DNA of 64,000 bases from Legionella drozanskii LLAP-1 (GCF_001467585.1 NZ_LNXY01000003.1:248001-312000); one strand, 5' to 3'. Counted from the stretch's first letter, positions 1 to 9,497 are shown. A program made the numbers and translations. The notes: generated from the letters alone by a model not told the origin.

Positions 1-1277
1 TTCATGTCTATACTGTTGATCAGCACACTCTATTTGTTATTCGCAATCTGGCTCGTTTTTTAAAACCAAAGTATGCAAAACAATTTTCTTTAGCTGCTAA
101 ATTAATGCCAAAAATCGAGAATCCTGCCATTTTATATTTAGCAGCTCTCTTTCATGATATCGCCAAAGGGCGTGGAGGCGATCACTCGGAGTTAGGTGCA
201 GAAGAAGCGCGACAATTTGCGTTGCGTCATAAGCTTAGTGAGGATGAGTCGAAATTATTAATATGGCTTGTGCGCAACCATTTACTCATGTCGCAAACCG
301 CTCAACGACAAGATATTTATGATCCTAAAACAGTACAACAATTTTGTAGCCAGTTGCCACAAGCGGATTATCTTGAGTATCTTTATTTACTGACTGTTGG
401 AGATATTTGTGCAACCAATCATACCCTTTGGAATGCTTGGAAAGATTCTTTGTTAAAAGAATTATATCGCGCAGCTCACCAATGGATGCAACAAGAGAAA
501 ATATCCCTTAATGAGACTGAGTTGCTTCATTCCCGGCAACAACAGGCACTCGATATATTGGTTAGCGAGGGTCTTTCTAGCCCAACCATTCAAAGTTTAT
601 GGACAAATTTTAAGGAAAAGTATTTTATTCATCAGCCAGCTGAAGTGATAGCTAGGCATACTAAAGCAATTATTAACTGTAAAAACTATCCTTTGGTTTT
701 GATCATGCCCCACCACAGTGGAGGTGGGATTGAAGTGTTTATTTATATGCCGCATCGGGATGAGCGCTTTATTATCACTACAACCGTCCTCAGCAATCAT
801 TATGCAACTATCCAAGAAGCAGCCATTCTCACCTGCGATAATAATTATGATTTAGATAGTTACATCATTCTGGACGAGCAGCAGCAAGTTTTTTTTGATG
901 AGCAGCGTACTGCGAATATCCAACATGCGCTCGAAAAACAATTAGCCGAGACAGCGCAAATACCCGCTATTACTCTACGTAGATTGTCGCGTACCCAGGC
1001 CCATTTTAAATTGAAACCGCAAATTACTTTTAGTGAAGAGGATGATCAAATTAGCCGATTATTTCTTGTAACCCCTGACAGACCAGGTCTATTGGCTAGT
1101 ATTAGCCGTGTTTTTCTGAATCAAAATATTCATCTTCATAATGCAAAAATTGCCACTGCGGGCGAGCGTGCGGAAGATATGTTTTTTATTTCAACTTTAG
1201 AGGGACAAGCTTTGAGTCAAGAGGACAAAGAGAACCTTAAACAAGCGTTGATTACAGAGTTGACGAGATTGGATTGA
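1..1277 (+). CDS. glnD: Bifunctional uridylyltransferase/uridylyl-removing enzyme GlnD, C-terminal part
   Basis: Partial gene; the start lies upstream of the window, and the reading frame is open from base 3 (codons reading YTVDQHTLFVIRNL). GlnD uridylylates and de-uridylylates PII proteins in response to glutamine. What remains is the HD-type uridylyl-removing domain (FHDIAKGRGGDHSELG, the metal-binding His-Asp region) and two C-terminal ACT domains that sense glutamine, one at roughly bases 700-860 (VFIYMPHRDERF) and one at roughly 1050-1270 (LVTPDRPGLLASISRVF). The nucleotidyltransferase domain is outside the window. The frame is intact up to the stop. The next same-strand gene is over 200 bases away. 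Confidence 0.96.
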   Translation, partial: HVYTVDQHTLFVIRNLARFLKPKYAKQFSLAAKLMPKIENPAILYLAALFHDIAKGRGGDHSELGAEEARQFALRHKLSEDESKLLIWLVRNHLLMSQTAQRQDIYDPKTVQQFCSQLPQADYLEYLYLLTVGDICATNHTLWNAWKDSLLKELYRAAHQWMQQEKISLNETELLHSRQQQALDILVSEGLSSPTIQSLWTNFKEKYFIHQPAEVIARHTKAIINCKNYPLVLIMPHHSGGGIEVFIYMPHRDERFIITTTVLSNHYATIQEAAILTCDNNYDLDSYIILDEQQQVFFDEQRTANIQHALEKQLAETAQIPAITLRRLSRTQAHFKLKPQITFSEEDDQISRLFLVTPDRPGLLASISRVFLNQNIHLHNAKIATAGERAEDMFFISTLEGQALSQEDKENLKQALITELTRLD

Positions 1278-1378
1278 TTCGCAGGGATGGAGTGAATGAC
1301 CTCATGGTCAAGCCTTCACTGCCATTAAGTTAAGATCTACCCTTATTTGGTTGAAATATAGTCATCTTTCGGCCTGAC

Positions 1379-1416
1379 GGAAGATTCAGAACTTAGAGAG
1401 TTCTTCTGGATCTTCC
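1379..1416. repeat. Hairpin downstream of glnD
   Basis: Inverted repeat GGAAGATTCAGAACT / AGTTCTTCTGGATCTTCC with a short loop, one wobble-compatible mismatch and a 3-base bulge. No U-tract follows, so it is not a canonical terminator. It may be a 3'-end stabiliser or part of a small transcript. The rest of 1278-1499 shows nothing recognisable. Confidence 0.35.
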
Positions 1417-1499
1417 CTCAAGCTGGAGGATGAGGAAAGAAGTGTAGAAAACAATTATCAGGGCAGTTTTGGAAAACAGCTCTCATTGAGGAATTTGGA

Positions 1500-1685
1500 A
1501 TGTCCATATTTTTATTAGTACAAATTTTTTGCATAATCATTGGCGCCGTCTTTCTTTTTATCGCCTTTAGGATGCTGCGTCCAAAAGCAAAAGAGCAACG
1601 GCTTATTCAGGATCAGTTTTTATTTTATTTGATGCTGGGACTATTTTTTATTTTCTTCACTTTTTTGCTCGAATATCTTGGATAG
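1500..1685 (+). CDS. Small two-helix membrane protein, unknown function
   Basis: A 61-residue protein that I do not recognise. It has an N-terminal hydrophobic helix (about residues 3-24), a short basic and polar loop (RPKAKEQRLIQDQ), and a second hydrophobic helix (about 41-59). A good ribosome-binding site, GAGGAA at 1488-1493, sits 6 bases before the ATG, supporting a real gene. It stands alone between glnD and a convergent small gene. Likely an inner-membrane protein with both ends on the same side. Confidence 0.6.
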   Translation: MSIFLLVQIFCIIIGAVFLFIAFRMLRPKAKEQRLIQDQFLFYLMLGLFFIFFTFLLEYLG

Positions 1686-1717
1686 CAAAAGTATTATCCC
1701 GGTTGCAAGTAAAAGGG

Positions 1718-2026
1718 CTACCTATAAGCAAAACCATAAGAACTAACCTCTCCTGATTCTTCTAACTGAGAGGGACGATCCACAAAGGCAGTTTCTAATT
1801 CATGCAAACCATATTGCTTAACTTTATAGGCGATAATTCTTTCTTCATTGTTCTCTGAATGAAAAGATAAATTTTTAGGTTTTATAATAACTTGTGAAAT
1901 TTCGTCAACGGCTTGTAGAATATCTGGATGAAGAGTTCTATTTTTATCTTGATTATTAGGCTCAACTTCCTTGTGAATATATTCTAAAATTTTTTCAATA
2001 ATCTGTTCTCTTGTTAGAGTTTTCAT
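1718..2026 (-). CDS. Hypothetical 102-residue soluble protein
   Basis: Not recognised. The N-terminal half is helical and charged (TREQIIEKILEYIHKEVEP); the C-terminal half is mixed (YKVKQYGLHELETAF). No signal peptide or membrane segment. It is convergent with the small membrane protein at 1500-1685 and transcribed away from the tadA-guaA-guaB block. Plausible as a small cytoplasmic protein. Confidence 0.5.
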   Translation of the reverse strand: MKTLTREQIIEKILEYIHKEVEPNNQDKNRTLHPDILQAVDEISQVIIKPKNLSFHSENNEERIIAYKVKQYGLHELETAFVDRPSQLEESGEVSSYGFAYR

Positions 2027-2170
2027 AATAAGTCCAATTAAACAATGAAAGAGGTAGATAATAACAAAAAGCTAAATTGATAAATAGCCGATCTGGGGAG
2101 AATAAACCACTTCCTTCTAAATCATAGAAGCCTTAATAGTTAATAGACGAAAGGAAGTCCAAGCTAGCAG

Positions 2171-2623
2171 CTAACTCCTTCTCGCTTTAAAAAAATCACC
2201 CAATAAATCCGCACATTCTTGCTGCATAATCCCTTCATCAATCTGCACTTGATGATTCAAAGGATAGCCGCGTAACAAATTATAAACAGAACCTGCAGCT
2301 CCAGCTTTAAAATCTCGAGTGGCAAAAACTAGACGTTCAATACGTGCATGAATTAACGCTCCTGCGCACATGGAACAGGGTTCTAAAGTCACATAGAGCG
2401 TGGTATTAATTAACCGATGATTATCAAGTTTGGCCGCAGCAGCCCGAATCGCGAGAAGTTCAGCATGGGCACAGGGATCATTTGTTTGCAATACTTGATT
2501 CCAACCGCATCCAAGTATTTGTTCGTCTTGAGAAATAAGAACAGCACCGACAGGGACCTCGCCGTGCTCCTTTGCTTTTAAGGCAAGCTCGAAAGCTTGC
2601 CTCATCCAAAACTGATGACTCAT
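2171..2623 (-). CDS. tadA: tRNA-specific adenosine deaminase TadA
   Basis: Converts adenosine-34 to inosine in the wobble position of tRNA-Arg(ACG). The zinc deaminase signature is complete: His-Ala-Glu (CAHAELLA, near residue 54) and PCSMC (near residue 83). The preferred start is the ATG at 2623, which overlaps the guaA stop as ATGA; another ATG two codons upstream (2629) is also possible. Length of about 150 residues is normal. Translationally coupled to guaA, so it is the last gene of a guaB-guaA-tadA unit. Confidence 0.95.
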   Translation of the reverse strand: MSHQFWMRQAFELALKAKEHGEVPVGAVLISQDEQILGCGWNQVLQTNDPCAHAELLAIRAAAAKLDNHRLINTTLYVTLEPCSMCAGALIHARIERLVFATRDFKAGAAGSVYNLLRGYPLNHQVQIDEGIMQQECADLLGDFFKARRS

Positions 2624-4197
2624 TCCCATTCAATAGTTGCTGGCGGTTTTCCTGAAATATCGTAAGTGACCCGAGATACACTAGCCACCTCATTGATAAT
2701 ACGGTTGGATACTTGAGCAAGAAAATCCCATGGAAGGTGAGCCCAATGAGCGGTCATAAAGTCAATTGTTTCTACGGCACGCAGACAAATCACATAATCA
2801 TAGCGTCGTCCATCACCCATTACACCTACACTTTTTACGGGTAAGAAAACTGCAAATGCTTGGCTGACTTTTTGGTATAAATCGGCTTTATGCAGTTCTT
2901 CAATAAAAATAGCATCCGCTTGACGTAAAATATTTGCATATTCTTTTTTAATTTCGCCGAGAATACGCACACCCAAACCCGGGCCAGGAAAAGGATGACG
3001 ATAAACCATGGTATAAGGTAAACCCAGCTCCAAACCAATCTTACGAACCTCATCCTTAAACAGTTCACGAATCGGTTCTAATAATTTTAAATTCAATGTT
3101 TCAGGTAAACCACCCACATTATGATGGGATTTAATCACTACTGCTGCACCATTCGTTTTTGTCGCTGCCGACTCGATGACATCAGGATAAATGGTACCTT
3201 GAGCTAACCATTTCACATTCGGAATGTGCTGGGCTTCTTCGTCAAAAACCTCTATAAACGTTCGGCCTATGATTTTACGTTTTTTCTCTGGGCAATCAAC
3301 GCCTTCCAATGCGTTTAAAAATTTTTCTTCTGCATTAACAGCAATAATGCGTATACCCATGTGTTGACCAAACATAGCCATCACTTGCTCGGCTTCGTTT
3401 AAACGCAATAAACCTGTGTCCACAAAGACGCAAACTAATTGATCTCCAATTGCTCGGTGTAATAAGGCAGCAACGACTGAAGAATCCACGCCTCCGGACA
3501 AGCCGAGAAGCACCTGTTGGTTCCCCACTTGTTCTCGGATAGTGGTAATTGCCTGTTCGATAATATTATCCGCAGTCCAGGTCGTTTCCGCTTTACAAAT
3601 ATCAACGACAAAACGCTCTAGAATTCGTAATCCTTGTAAGGTATGAGTTACTTCAGGATGAAACTGCAAGCCATACCAATGACGAGCTTCATTAGCCATG
3701 CCTGCGATGGGTGCATTGCGTGTTTCGCAAATGATTTTAAAATCAGGAGGAAGAACGGTTACCTTATCACCATGACTCATCCATACATCTAATAAAGCCT
3801 CACCTTCAGGCGTTGTTCTATCTTCAATATTGTCTAATAATTGACTATGACCATGTAAGCGTAATTCTGCGTAGCCGTACTCGCGTAGCGTTGAAGATTG
3901 TACTTCGCCACCAAGCTGCATTGCCATCGTTTGCATGCCATAACAGATTCCAAGTATAGGCAATCCGGATTCAAATAACCATTCTGCCGCGCGTGGGTTA
4001 GAGGCTTCGGTTACGGTGGATGGTCCTCCCGACAAAATGATGCCGCAGGGAGCAAGTGCTTTTAAGCTTCTCACTTCGATATCATAAGGATGTATTTCGC
4101 AATACACTCCCATTTCACGAACACGTCTAGCAATGAGCTGCGAATATTGGGAACCGAAATCAAGAATAATAATAGGTTTTTGAGTAATATCTCTCAT
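2620..4197 (-). CDS. guaA: GMP synthase (glutamine-hydrolysing) GuaA
   Basis: Converts XMP to GMP using ATP and glutamine. An N-terminal class I glutamine amidotransferase ([18 protein letters not shown]; nucleophile in [16 protein letters not shown]) is followed by the ATP-pyrophosphatase domain (P-loop [10 protein letters not shown]) and the C-terminal dimerisation domain ending PPATIEWE. The ATG at 4197 lies one base after the guaB stop and matches the family start (MRDITQ...); in-frame ATG (4206) and TTG (4209) codons upstream would overlap guaB. Operon with guaB. Confidence 0.97.
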   Translation of the reverse strand: MRDITQKPIIILDFGSQYSQLIARRVREMGVYCEIHPYDIEVRSLKALAPCGIILSGGPSTVTEASNPRAAEWLFESGLPILGICYGMQTMAMQLGGEVQSSTLREYGYAELRLHGHSQLLDNIEDRTTPEGEALLDVWMSHGDKVTVLPPDFKIICETRNAPIAGMANEARHWYGLQFHPEVTHTLQGLRILERFVVDICKAETTWTADNIIEQAITTIREQVGNQQVLLGLSGGVDSSVVAALLHRAIGDQLVCVFVDTGLLRLNEAEQVMAMFGQHMGIRIIAVNAEEKFLNALEGVDCPEKKRKIIGRTFIEVFDEEAQHIPNVKWLAQGTIYPDVIESAATKTNGAAVVIKSHHNVGGLPETLNLKLLEPIRELFKDEVRKIGLELGLPYTMVYRHPFPGPGLGVRILGEIKKEYANILRQADAIFIEELHKADLYQKVSQAFAVFLPVKSVGVMGDGRRYDYVICLRAVETIDFMTAHWAHLPWDFLAQVSNRIINEVASVSRVTYDISGKPPATIEWE

Positions 4198-4198
4198 G

Positions 4199-5671
4199 TT
4201 ATTCATCAACCTGATAATTAGGCGCTTGTTTAGTAATACTTACATCATGAACATGCGATTCACGCATCCCCGCATTAGTAACTTGAACAAACTCTGCCTT
4301 TGCATGAAGGTCTGCAATGGTATTACAACCGGTATAGCCCATACAAGAACGAAGTCCGCCCATCATCTGGTGGATAATGGTCTGTACCGGACCTTTGTAA
4401 GGTACCCGGCCTTCTATTCCTTCAGGGACTAATTTTTCAGTACCTTGACTGGTATCCTGGAAATAGCGATCACTGGAGCCTTGAGCTTGTGACATAGCAC
4501 CGATAGACCCCATACCGCGATAGCTTTTATAGGTACGACCTTGGTATAACTCTATTTCACCGGGAGATTCCTCTGTTCCTGCAAACATTCCGCCTAACAT
4601 CACGGTATTTGCACCAGCAGCTAAAGCTTTACAAACATCACCAGAAAAACGAATGCCGCCATCAGCAATCACAGGAACTCTGCCTTTAAGACCGTTTGCC
4701 ACATTAGCAATCGCAGAAATTTGAGGAACACCAACACCAGTAACAATTCGGGTTGTACAGATGGAACCAGGACCTATTCCTACTTTCACCGCATCTGCTC
4801 CTGCCTCAACTAAATCTAAAGCAGCCTTAGCAGTAGCAATATTACCGCCTATCACTTGAATATTAGGGAAGTTTTGCTTTATCCATTTCACTCGATTTAA
4901 CACACCTTGTGAATGGCCATGAGCAGTGTCAACCACTATGACATCTACCCCAGCTTCAATCAAAGCGATGACTCGTTCATCAGTACCTTCACCTACACCA
5001 ACCGCAGCACCAACTCTTAATTGTTCTGCACTGTCTTTACAAGCAAAGGGATTTTCTTTCGCTTTTTGGATATCCTTTACTGTGATCAAACCTCGGAGGT
5101 TAAACTCCTCGTTGACCACTAGTAATTTTTCAATACGATGTTTATGAAGAAGACTACGGATCTCTTCTCGGTTTGCCCCTTCTCTGACAGTCACTAAACG
5201 CTCTTTAGGGGTCATTACTGCAGAAACAGGTAAGGATAAATTAGTTTCAAATCGAATATCTCGACTAGTCACAATGCCTACGAGAAGTTCTCCGTCAACC
5301 ACTGGAACCCCGGAAAAATTGTGTTTAGCCATGACTGCCAATAACTCTTTGACATTCATGGAAGGGGTAACGGATATTGGATCTTTTACCATTCCGCTTT
5401 CAAATTTCTTTACCTTCCTTACTTCATCGGACTGAGCAGAAATACTCATATTTTTATGAATAATCCCGATTCCTCCTTCTTGTGCCATAGCAATTGCCAA
5501 TCGCGCTTCGGTCACTGTATCCATCGCAGCTGAGATCAAAGGGATGTTTAATTCAATTTCACGAGTAAGATAGGTTTTTAGTGAAACCTCTTTAGGTAGG
5601 ACAGTCGAGTGGGCGGGGACTAACAACACATCATCAAAAGTCAGTGCTTGTTGCACAATTGAAAGTGACAT
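4199..5671 (-). CDS. guaB: Inosine-5'-monophosphate dehydrogenase GuaB
   Basis: Oxidises IMP to XMP with NAD, the committed step to GMP. A (beta/alpha)8 barrel is interrupted by a CBS-domain pair (roughly residues 95-205). The catalytic Cys loop reads [13 protein letters not shown] (near residue 305), with the flap region [10 protein letters not shown] further on. 490 residues is the normal length. The start is supported by GGAG seven bases upstream. First gene of guaB-guaA-tadA; a probable promoter lies at about 5702-5730. Confidence 0.97.
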   Translation of the reverse strand: MSLSIVQQALTFDDVLLVPAHSTVLPKEVSLKTYLTREIELNIPLISAAMDTVTEARLAIAMAQEGGIGIIHKNMSISAQSDEVRKVKKFESGMVKDPISVTPSMNVKELLAVMAKHNFSGVPVVDGELLVGIVTSRDIRFETNLSLPVSAVMTPKERLVTVREGANREEIRSLLHKHRIEKLLVVNEEFNLRGLITVKDIQKAKENPFACKDSAEQLRVGAAVGVGEGTDERVIALIEAGVDVIVVDTAHGHSQGVLNRVKWIKQNFPNIQVIGGNIATAKAALDLVEAGADAVKVGIGPGSICTTRIVTGVGVPQISAIANVANGLKGRVPVIADGGIRFSGDVCKALAAGANTVMLGGMFAGTEESPGEIELYQGRTYKSYRGMGSIGAMSQAQGSSDRYFQDTSQGTEKLVPEGIEGRVPYKGPVQTIIHQMMGGLRSCMGYTGCNTIADLHAKAEFVQVTNAGMRESHVHDVSITKQAPNYQVDE

Positions 5672-5701
5672 ACCACGCTCCTACAATTAGATTAACCGAA
5701 C

Positions 5702-5730
5702 ATTATACAACTATTATAGGAAATAGGAAA
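5702..5730 (-). promoter_or_regulatory. Probable promoter of guaB-guaA-tadA
   Basis: On the minus strand there is a perfect -10 hexamer TATAAT (5707-5702), and a second TATAAT 11 bases upstream (5718-5713). The -35 is weak (TTTCCT). The inferred start would give a leader of roughly 25 bases before guaB. Confidence 0.35.
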
Positions 5731-5772
5731 TATCCGACTTCTAAATCCGTAAAGATTTACCTCTTATTGACC

Positions 5773-6387
5773 CTAAACATAAGGGGTAATTGGCGCCGCA
5801 TTCCACAAGGCACATTGTGGTGCAGGGATTGTATAGGCGGTCACAACATTATCAATGATACTGCTTAAAAATGCTTTCCTCCCAGTTTCTCCTTTTTGCA
5901 CGGTGCAAATAACATCCTTTTGCGACAGATACACTGTGCATCCCCCTTCAGCGACGGCATCTCGAGTAAACTCCATATCTCGAGTTGTCATACTATAAAC
6001 ATGACCCTGGTCAGTATTTGGAAGTCTTTTTACGCTAAAGGGAGAAGTTATATGGTGTTCGCCAAAATTCTCAATACCGAATGCTGCTGTATTTGCTAAA
6101 TCAGCAATACCATCCACTATGATAGAAATTGTGCTTGTAAAATCGGGGGGAACTGGAAGCTTCTGAACCTCAAAATGAATATCTGAAGTCACTGCTTTGG
6201 TAAATTCGGTGATAAGTTGTGGCAGCTGCTCAGCAGGATCCTCTTTTAGATTGGATTTTAGCGTTTCAAATGAAAACCAAACATGATTGTAAGCATTGGT
6301 ACAGAGTTGGACTTCTTTGTAAGAAAGCGAATCAGCAAAGCTGGAACTACTCAGCAAAACTCCCAAAGCTATCAATGAATGTTTCAT
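5773..6387 (-). CDS. Secreted or periplasmic protein of unknown function
   Basis: About 204 residues. A clear Sec signal peptide (MKHSLIALGVLLSSSSFADS, likely cleaved after Ala) is followed by a mature domain with no motif I recognise. Four Cys residues in the mature part (in VQLCTNAY, GGCTVYL, DVICTV and PQCALW) suggest disulphides. The start at 6387 is preferred over an in-frame TTG nine bases upstream because AAGGAT is correctly spaced. Monocistronic, downstream of the lone response regulator. Confidence 0.75.
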   Translation of the reverse strand: MKHSLIALGVLLSSSSFADSLSYKEVQLCTNAYNHVWFSFETLKSNLKEDPAEQLPQLITEFTKAVTSDIHFEVQKLPVPPDFTSTISIIVDGIADLANTAAFGIENFGEHHITSPFSVKRLPNTDQGHVYSMTTRDMEFTRDAVAEGGCTVYLSQKDVICTVQKGETGRKAFLSSIIDNVVTAYTIPAPQCALWNAAPITPYV

Positions 6388-6488
6388 TCTTTGCAAATCC
6401 TTTCTTATTTGGAAATTATGAGTATAAAACTTTAGTTATAATTTTCAATAAATAAAAAAATATTTCCATATAAATATTAGATAATGAG

Positions 6489-6899
6489 TTATCTCATGTG
6501 ATTTATGATGTGAGCTAATTGATTATTTTTGACAAAACCAATGATTTTTTCAGCGTGTTTTTGCGTAAAAGGTTTATTAAAATACCCTACCATACCCACC
6601 GCTTTTGCTTTATCTCGGTATTCGGGTTCAGCATGGGAAGACACGGCGGCAATCGACGTTTGTTTATTTAAAGTACTGTGCGCTTTTATTTGCGCTGCGA
6701 TATCAAATCCGTCAGGCCCGCTTCCAAGACTTATATCCATTAAAATCACATCATAATGATGATCATGTGCTTTTTCTAGAGCACCTTGAGCATCCGCTGC
6801 AATATCGACGATACATCCACATTGGGTTAGATTTGTTTCAATGACCATTTGCGCTATCTTAGAATCTTCGACTACGAGAATGTGTATTGAATTTTTCAT
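6489..6899 (-). CDS. Single-domain response regulator (receiver only)
   Basis: A 136-residue CheY-like receiver. Acidic pocket Glu11-Asp12 (VVEDSK), phosphoacceptor Asp55 (VILMDISLG), switch Ser in AAVSSHAEP, conserved Lys109 (GYFNKPF). There is no output domain, so it probably passes phosphate or interacts with a partner protein. No histidine kinase lies next to it. The IMDISLGSGPDG-type loop resembles receivers cut from hybrid kinases. RBS AAGGA is present. The partner cannot be deduced here. Confidence 0.88.
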   Translation of the reverse strand: MKNSIHILVVEDSKIAQMVIETNLTQCGCIVDIAADAQGALEKAHDHHYDVILMDISLGSGPDGFDIAAQIKAHSTLNKQTSIAAVSSHAEPEYRDKAKAVGMVGYFNKPFTQKHAEKIIGFVKNNQLAHIINHMR

Positions 6900-7236
6900 C
6901 TAGACTATCCTTTTTTATAGTATGCATAGTGAAGCATTAAAGTTGTAGTATCAAGTTTCGGAAAAACTATTTTTGCAGATCCTCCTTTATTGACTTTGAT
7001 ACAACTCGTCGTAATAATTGCGAGTTTCTGTCAGCATCTCTGCCCTATCCTTGCTTTCTGCAACTACTCCACATTTTTCGCTAATACATCATTTACTAAT
7101 GAGAACTGCTAAAACTTTTGTTACCTATATGATACAGAATGTTTTTATTTTAGTCACTAAGATTTTTCAAATATCAAAAGAGAAAGGCGTTGAATAAGTC
7201 GTTAGAAGCTGATTAAAAAATTTTTTATTTATTTTT
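6900..7236. other. Gene-free stretch with possible gene remnant
   Basis: Between divergently transcribed genes. On the minus strand, 7088-6987 is open in one frame without a good start (only an ATG at 7037, 16 codons). A perfect AGGAGG follows its stop at about 6986-6981 with no standard start codon behind it. A second open stretch then runs to just before the response-regulator start. This looks like decayed coding sequence rather than functional genes. Confidence 0.3.
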
Positions 7237-7265
7237 TTGTTTATTTTGTGGTCTTTGTGTATAAT
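7237..7265 (+). promoter_or_regulatory. Promoter of the small Cys-rich lipoprotein gene
   Basis: Perfect -10 TATAAT at 7260-7265 with a weak -35 (TTGTTT, 7237-7242) at 17-base spacing, in a T-rich tract. It gives a leader of about 26 bases before the ATG at 7298. Confidence 0.5.
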
Positions 7266-7297
7266 TATTGATAATAACTAAAAGCAAGGACGCCGTC

Positions 7298-7444
7298 ATG
7301 AAAAAAATACTAATAATTGCAGTGCTCGTTGCCTCAGCAGCTTTAACTGGCTGTGGATTCTCTAATTGCGGTTACTCATCCTGTACTTCCTGTTGTAGCA
7401 CTAGCTATTATGGTGGTTGCTGTGGCTCTAATGGTTGGTATTAA
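7298..7444 (+). CDS. Small cysteine-rich lipoprotein (48 residues)
   Basis: Short gene read directly from the sequence. The protein starts MKKILIIAVLVASAALTGCG: basic n-region, hydrophobic core and lipobox LTGC with lipidated Cys19. The mature part is only about 30 residues and rich in Cys, Gly, Ser and Tyr (SCTSCCSTSYYGGCCGSN), with six further Cys residues. RBS AAGGA seven bases upstream, a TATAAT promoter and a strong terminator make it a complete transcription unit. The Cys cluster could bind metal or form disulphides; function unknown. Convergent with the His-tailed Spy-like gene. Confidence 0.8.
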   Translation: MKKILIIAVLVASAALTGCGFSNCGYSSCTSCCSTSYYGGCCGSNGWY

Positions 7445-7463
7445 GATCTTTTTGGTAAACAGC

Positions 7464-7505
7464 CAATGTAACAACCATCTGAAAGGATAGTTGTTACATT
7501 GTTTT
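7464..7505 (+). terminator. Rho-independent terminator after the Cys-rich lipoprotein
   Basis: Perfect 12-bp stem (CAATGTAACAAC / GTTGTTACATTG), 14-base loop, followed by TTTT at 7502-7505. Confidence 0.8.
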
Positions 7506-7523
7506 AACTGCCTAAGGTTAAAA

Positions 7524-7979
7524 TTACCTCCAACTTTTAAATCCATGATGATGATGATGATGATGATGGAAATGATGAGGTTGCAAAGGAAGTAACACAC
7601 CAAATTTTTGAAAGGTTGAGAGTTGAGTACGAACTACTAAGCTCGTAATTTTTGCATTATTTTCATTAAGTTGATCAACTAGTTTGCTAATATCAGCCCA
7701 CTGAGTTTGCGGACTAGCCATTTTGCCCTTTAATTGCAATTTAAGAGCCATTTTCTCTTTGAATAATGGAACTAATTGCTCATGCAAATTTTTCTTAATT
7801 ACTTTTAAATCATCACGCTGCTCTATGGTTAATATACCCATAAATCCGCGCTGCTGATGAATTTGTTTTATTGGGGCGCTATTAACAATATCGCTAGGCG
7901 ATGAATTCGCTGATACTACCGAAGCTCCCAGCACTAACGTGCCAAGTACTGTTGTCATAATAAGTTTTCTTAGGTACAT
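7524..7979 (-). CDS. Spy/CpxP-like periplasmic protein with His-rich C-terminus
   Basis: 151 residues. An N-terminal signal peptide (MTTVLGTLVLGASVVSANS region) precedes a helical domain with an LTxxQ-type motif (LTIEQRDDLK) typical of the Spy/CpxP/zinc-resistance family of periplasmic chaperones. The C-terminus carries a run of His (HHFHHHHHHHHGFK), a likely metal-binding tail. RBS AAGGAG seven bases upstream fixes the start. By family it would act in envelope or metal stress; the chaperone assignment is inference from a short motif and helical pattern. Confidence 0.7.
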   Translation of the reverse strand: MYLRKLIMTTVLGTLVLGASVVSANSSPSDIVNSAPIKQIHQQRGFMGILTIEQRDDLKVIKKNLHEQLVPLFKEKMALKLQLKGKMASPQTQWADISKLVDQLNENNAKITSLVVRTQLSTFQKFGVLLPLQPHHFHHHHHHHHGFKSWR

Positions 7980-8095
7980 GGTTAATCTCCTTTAGTGGAT
8001 ACAAGCTAAGATTAGCCATACTATGTAATACGCTTATGACAATTATAAAAAACTTCGTAACAAATTTGTCACAATAATCCCTTCAGTTATCTATA

Positions 8096-8207
8096 CTGAA
8101 ATGCTTGATTTCAGGCGACTTGATTTTAATGAGCACGACGTTAAAAAAAAGCATTTAATCATTTCCAAATAACTTTGATTTCAGACTATCAATACACGCT
8201 GAAATCA
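8096..8207. promoter_or_regulatory. Cluster of four ATTTCAG half-sites upstream of minD
   Basis: In the 373-base gene-free stretch before minD, the heptamer ATTTCAG or its complement occurs four times as two inverted pairs: CTGAAAT-N5-ATTTCAG (8096-8114) and ATTTCAG-N14-CTGAAAT (8178-8205; the second extends to nine paired bases). These could be protein-binding sites or RNA hairpins. No gene of useful length lies here. Confidence 0.35.
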
Positions 8208-8280
8208 ATCAGTTATGAGTAATAATCAGTATTTTAATTCCTATTCGATAAAATTAATTTCTTAAGGACATTCTTTGAGC

Positions 8281-8310
8281 TTGAACTGTGCAAACAATAC
8301 CGTGTAAACT
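8281..8310 (+). promoter_or_regulatory. Probable promoter of minD-minE
   Basis: TTGAAC (-35, 8281-8286) and TAAACT (-10, 8305-8310) with 18-base spacing, about 42 bases before the TTG start of minD. Confidence 0.4.
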
Positions 8311-8352
8311 GGGTAAAATTTTTAATCTGGCGATTAACGGAAGGGTTCAGCA

Positions 8353-9183
8353 TTGGCTAAAATTATTGTTGTAACATCTGGTAAAGGTGGCGTGGGCAAA
8401 ACCACAACTTCTGCAGCATTTTCCTCAGGTCTTGCTTTGCAAGGTCACAAAACAGTGGTCATTGATTTTGATATCGGTCTTAGGAATCTTGATATTATAA
8501 TGGGATGCGAGCGCAGAGTGGTTTATGATTTTGTCAATGTAATTAACGAGGAAGCAAGTTTAAATCAAGCTTTAATTAAAGATAAACGTATTCCAAATCT
8601 GTTTATATTACCTGCATCACAAACCCGTGATAAAGATGCATTGACTTTAGCGGGGGTAGAAAAGGTTTTATCCGATTTGGCAAAAGAATTCGATTATATT
8701 ATTTGCGACTCACCTGCCGGCATCGAAACGGGTGCGCATATGGCGATGTATTTTGCGGATCATGCTGTTGTTGTTACTAACCCTGAAGTTTCGTCCGTGC
8801 GAGACTCTGATCGCATCTTAGGAATATTAGCCTCTAAGACTAAGCGGGCAGTTGATAATGTAGCGCCCGTACAAGAACATCTTTTATTGACTCGCTATGA
8901 TCCAGAGCGTGTAGAAAAAGGGGATATGCTTTCTGTTGAAGATGTTAAAGAAATTCTTGCAATTCCTCTAATTGGGGTGATTCCTGAGTCAAAGGCTGTT
9001 CTTAAAGCCTCCAATACCGGAACACCGGTTATTCTTGATGAAGCCAGTGACGCAGGTATTGCTTATCAAGATGCTATTGCTCGTTTTCTGGGCGAAAACA
9101 GACCAATGCGATTTATTACCAGCGAGCGTAAAGGATTACTACGCCGTCTGTTCGGTAAAAACAAGGAGGAAGCACCAGCATGA
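8353..9183 (+). CDS. minD: Septum-site determining protein MinD
   Basis: Membrane-cycling ATPase that positions the division septum at mid-cell. Deviant Walker A motif ([10 protein letters not shown], residues 9-18), switch and Walker B region ([15 protein letters not shown]), and a C-terminal amphipathic membrane-targeting segment ([13 protein letters not shown]). 276 residues. The start is a TTG (8353), fixed by the family N-terminus [13 protein letters not shown] and GGAAGGG seven bases upstream. It overlaps minE by four bases. minC is not next to it; the upstream region is non-coding. Confidence 0.96.
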   Translation: MAKIIVVTSGKGGVGKTTTSAAFSSGLALQGHKTVVIDFDIGLRNLDIIMGCERRVVYDFVNVINEEASLNQALIKDKRIPNLFILPASQTRDKDALTLAGVEKVLSDLAKEFDYIICDSPAGIETGAHMAMYFADHAVVVTNPEVSSVRDSDRILGILASKTKRAVDNVAPVQEHLLLTRYDPERVEKGDMLSVEDVKEILAIPLIGVIPESKAVLKASNTGTPVILDEASDAGIAYQDAIARFLGENRPMRFITSERKGLLRRLFGKNKEEAPA

Positions 9184-9443
9184 GCATATTTAATTATTTG
9201 AGAAAGCGTAATAATACTGCCTCAGTGGCAAAAGAACGTCTCCAAATTATTATTTCGCATGAACGTTCACAACGTAATACTCCGGATTATCTCCCCAAGC
9301 TGCAAGAAGAAATTCTGGCGGTCATTGCGAAATACATTCGCATTAACCGAGACCAAGTCAGCGTGAATCTTGAGCGCATGGGCGATAGTGCAGTACTTGA
9401 ACTTAATGTCACAATGCCTGATGAAGTGCTAGAAGATAAATAA
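9180..9443 (+). CDS. minE: Cell division topological specificity factor MinE
   Basis: Stimulates MinD ATPase and drives pole-to-pole oscillation. 87 residues, the normal size. N-terminal membrane-binding/anti-MinCD region ([20 protein letters not shown]) and a C-terminal topological domain ([19 protein letters not shown]). Start ATG overlaps the minD stop (ATGA), so the two are translationally coupled; AAGGAGG precedes it. Confidence 0.96.
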   Translation: MSIFNYLRKRNNTASVAKERLQIIISHERSQRNTPDYLPKLQEEILAVIAKYIRINRDQVSVNLERMGDSAVLELNVTMPDEVLEDK

Positions 9444-9497
9444 GCTTTTCGTTCTAGTTTTTCAATCTGACGTATACCTTGTTTTTGAAACACCAGT

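Noticed and set aside
7376-7603. 75-codon minus-strand open frame
   Set aside because: Covers the lipoprotein gene antisense, its terminator and the His-codon repeat; shadow of real features.
8101-8172. 23-codon open frame upstream of minD
   Set aside because: No ribosome-binding site; overlaps the ATTTCAG inverted pairs.
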